This document shows positions 62,164 through 64,000 of a stretch of DNA of 64,000 nucleotides, in pieces. The notes under the pieces are model-generated. The model was not told where the DNA came from, ran no database searches, and worked only from the letters and a program-made list of their open reading frames with translations. Origin of the DNA: Misgurnus anguillicaudatus (lineage: Eukaryota; Chordata; Actinopteri; Cypriniformes; Cobitidae); contig NC_073361.2 in the NCBI RefSeq assembly GCF_027580225.2, positions 17,245,001-17,309,000 of the forward strand, read 5' to 3'. The position numbers and the translations under genes were made by a program. Each line of letters opens with the position of its first letter. Positions within the stretch are counted from its first letter, which is position 1.

Positions 62164-63011
62164 TAAGGTGACCAGATTATTTAAATGAAAACCGGGGACA
62201 TTTCCTAGTTCAATGGTCAAAATATCATTAAAATCTCATTTGTTGTTATCTATAAATTAAAAAATGGGAACAAAATATTTTCTGCAAAAATGACTTTTTA
62301 CTACTTTTGTCTTGTTTTCAGTACAAATATCTAAAAAATCTTAAATCAAGATGCATTTTCTATATATATGCAAAACCCCCTAAGAAAAAAATCTAGCTTT
62401 AAGACAAAAAATATTAAACTGAAGTGAATTTGTGCTTAAAAAATCTGCCAATGGGGTAAGATTTTTTGGCTTGTTTTTGTGAATGTCATATTTTTGGTCT
62501 AAAAACTAGACTTAGGTAATTTTGCTTATCAAGGAAATTAATCCTGTTTTAAGAATTTTTGAATATTTGTACTAAAAACAAGAGAAAAATACTAAGTAAG
62601 AAAGTATTTTTTTTGTGTTTCTAATTCAATTATTTGAACAATTCCTGTAGCCTAAATCTATTTTTTTCCTTTTTTATTCAGTGCACAGATATGACATATC
62701 TCATCAAAAATTACTTCTAAGGTACTACTTCAGCTGATTTCATAGCATTGTAAACGTTAAGAAGAGAAGAAATCATGCAAAATATAAACATATCATTTAG
62801 CCTACACAAAACAAATGCTCAATACCATGCTGTGATCAGTTCACTTTATTGGTTTATTACTTTAATTAAACATGAGTAGTTAGTACCTTAACCCCCGATA
62901 ACTTTGACTGTTTTCATATATTGATTGATGATAACTTGATGACGCTTTCTCATGTGTCTCGTAGTAAAAAACGGACTGTCCCCGGAAAATGGGGACGTCT
63001 GGTCATCTTAC
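62164..63011. mobile_element. TAAGGTGACCAGAT element with a nested insertion
   Basis: The left end CTAAGGTGACCAGATTATTT pairs with the right end ACGTCTGGTCATCTTA. Next to them are AACCGGGGACATTT and TGTCCCCGGAAAATGGGGAC. The interior carries a piece (62281-62622) related to 6298-7047. No target duplication identified. Confidence 0.65.
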
Positions 63012-63019
63012 TTTAGGCT

Positions 63020-63624
63020 CAAAGGATCACACCGACCTTTTGGGATTTAAGCTTATTCATAGTTTCCCCCAGAGTTAGATAAGTCCATACATACCCTTTT
63101 CATCTCCGTGCGTCCCGTAACTCCGATGCACCTACCGCTAGCCTAGCTTAGCAAAAAGACTGGAAGTAAATGGCTCCAGCTAGCATACTGCTCCCAATAA
63201 GTGACAAAATAACGCCAACATTTTTGGCGGAGTGATTTGCTCGCAGCACCCAAAAAGCCCCGTGGTGAGGAGCAGAGAGTTTGCTCAGAGTTGTGCTAAT
63301 CACTCCGCCCAAGTGGCATTAGTTCCCTTTATGTATACGATTAAAAGATGGCTGTGTCTTATATGACCTTGTTATTTGTACACGCTGTCCCTATACAAAT
63401 CACAACATAAATAGGAAAATGTTGCCGTTATTTTGTCACTTGGGAGCAGTATGCTAGCTGGAGCCATTTACTTCCAGTCTTTGTGCGAAGCTAGGCTAGC
63501 GGTGCATCAGACAGAGTTACTGTGTGCACGGTGACGGAGATGAAAAAGGTATGTAGGGACTAATCTAACTCTGGGGGATACAATGAATAAGCTAAAATCC
63601 CAAAAAGTCGGCGTGTTCCTTTAA
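63020..63624. mobile_element. AAAGGATCACACCGACC foldback MITE
   Basis: The ends are CAAAGGATCACACCGACC and GTCGGCGTGTTCCTTTAA, with a right TTAA. Long arms share AGACTGGAAGTAAATGGCTC and GAGCCATTTACTTCCAGTCT. Confidence 0.85.
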
Positions 63625-64000
63625 GTTCATGAGATTGCTTATTTTAAAATATTTTTAGGCCTGCTTTTAGTTTCATACAGTCTGGCTCAATGTTGTTTGT
63701 AAAAACAATATGGTTTTTCGAGGACTAGATATGACCTACAAGATATCCTTTATCGATTTTTAGGTGGCATTTGCGCTGTCCATCTTTTACCAGTCAGAAA
63801 TGTCACTGTTTATTGCAACACTGATACCATTATCAACTACACTGTTTACACACAATAAAAGTAAATCTTGTTTGATACATTGAGATGAGAATAGTGATTA
63901 TTTCGAATGTTATTAGTGCATTTTTGAGACTTTATTTCATATTCCTTTCTGGCAGTATGGAAGCAAGATAATCTTTTACCAACCAACAATGAAAAGATAA
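63625..64000. other. Window edge, nothing recognised
   Basis: AT-rich intergenic sequence without coding motifs or transposon termini that I can identify. Confidence 0.5.

Overview
This window is teleost nuclear DNA, most likely from a cypriniform fish (carp, minnow or loach group). The species is inferred, not proven. The basis is a vertebrate-style split gene with small exons and GT-AG introns, a fish-like rotatin protein, and introns full of short DNA transposons (hAT, TTAA-target, Harbinger-like and Tc1-like) of the kind that dominate cypriniform genomes.

One gene fills almost the whole window. It is the complete rotatin gene (rttn) on the minus strand, from the start codon at 61695 to the stop codon at 3164. 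I reconstructed 49 coding exons whose reading phases all join. Together they give 6681 coding bases, that is 2226 residues plus a stop, the same length I recall for human rotatin. All introns are GT-AG except intron 10, which uses a GC donor. A CpG-rich promoter with an ETS-type site lies around 61700-61850, and the poly(A) signal is at 3038-3043.

Outside rttn, 61850-64000 (upstream) holds only nested transposon pieces. The left edge (1-3000, downstream) holds MITEs and one candidate signal-peptide exon at 2490-2556 on the minus strand. That exon could begin an immunoglobulin-superfamily gene, for example a CD226-like gene, which neighbours RTTN in mammals. This is the most speculative gene call here.

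The introns are a layered transposon record. Intron 6 holds a 3.26-kb hAT element (55453-58715) with a perfect 8-bp target duplication and a long transposase frame carrying the D, D and E residues, broken near its N-terminus by one frameshift. Many TTAA-bounded foldback MITEs lie in other introns, often nested. Several hAT MITEs have exact 8-bp duplications, and a CAGGGTTCCC family shows 6-bp duplications in two copies. Two large minisatellites occur: a 22-bp array inside a palindromic element in intron 44, and a roughly 43-bp array in intron 26. I found no rRNA, tRNA, CRISPR array or prokaryotic-type system. The unusual content is the repeat architecture and a few splice-site peculiarities.
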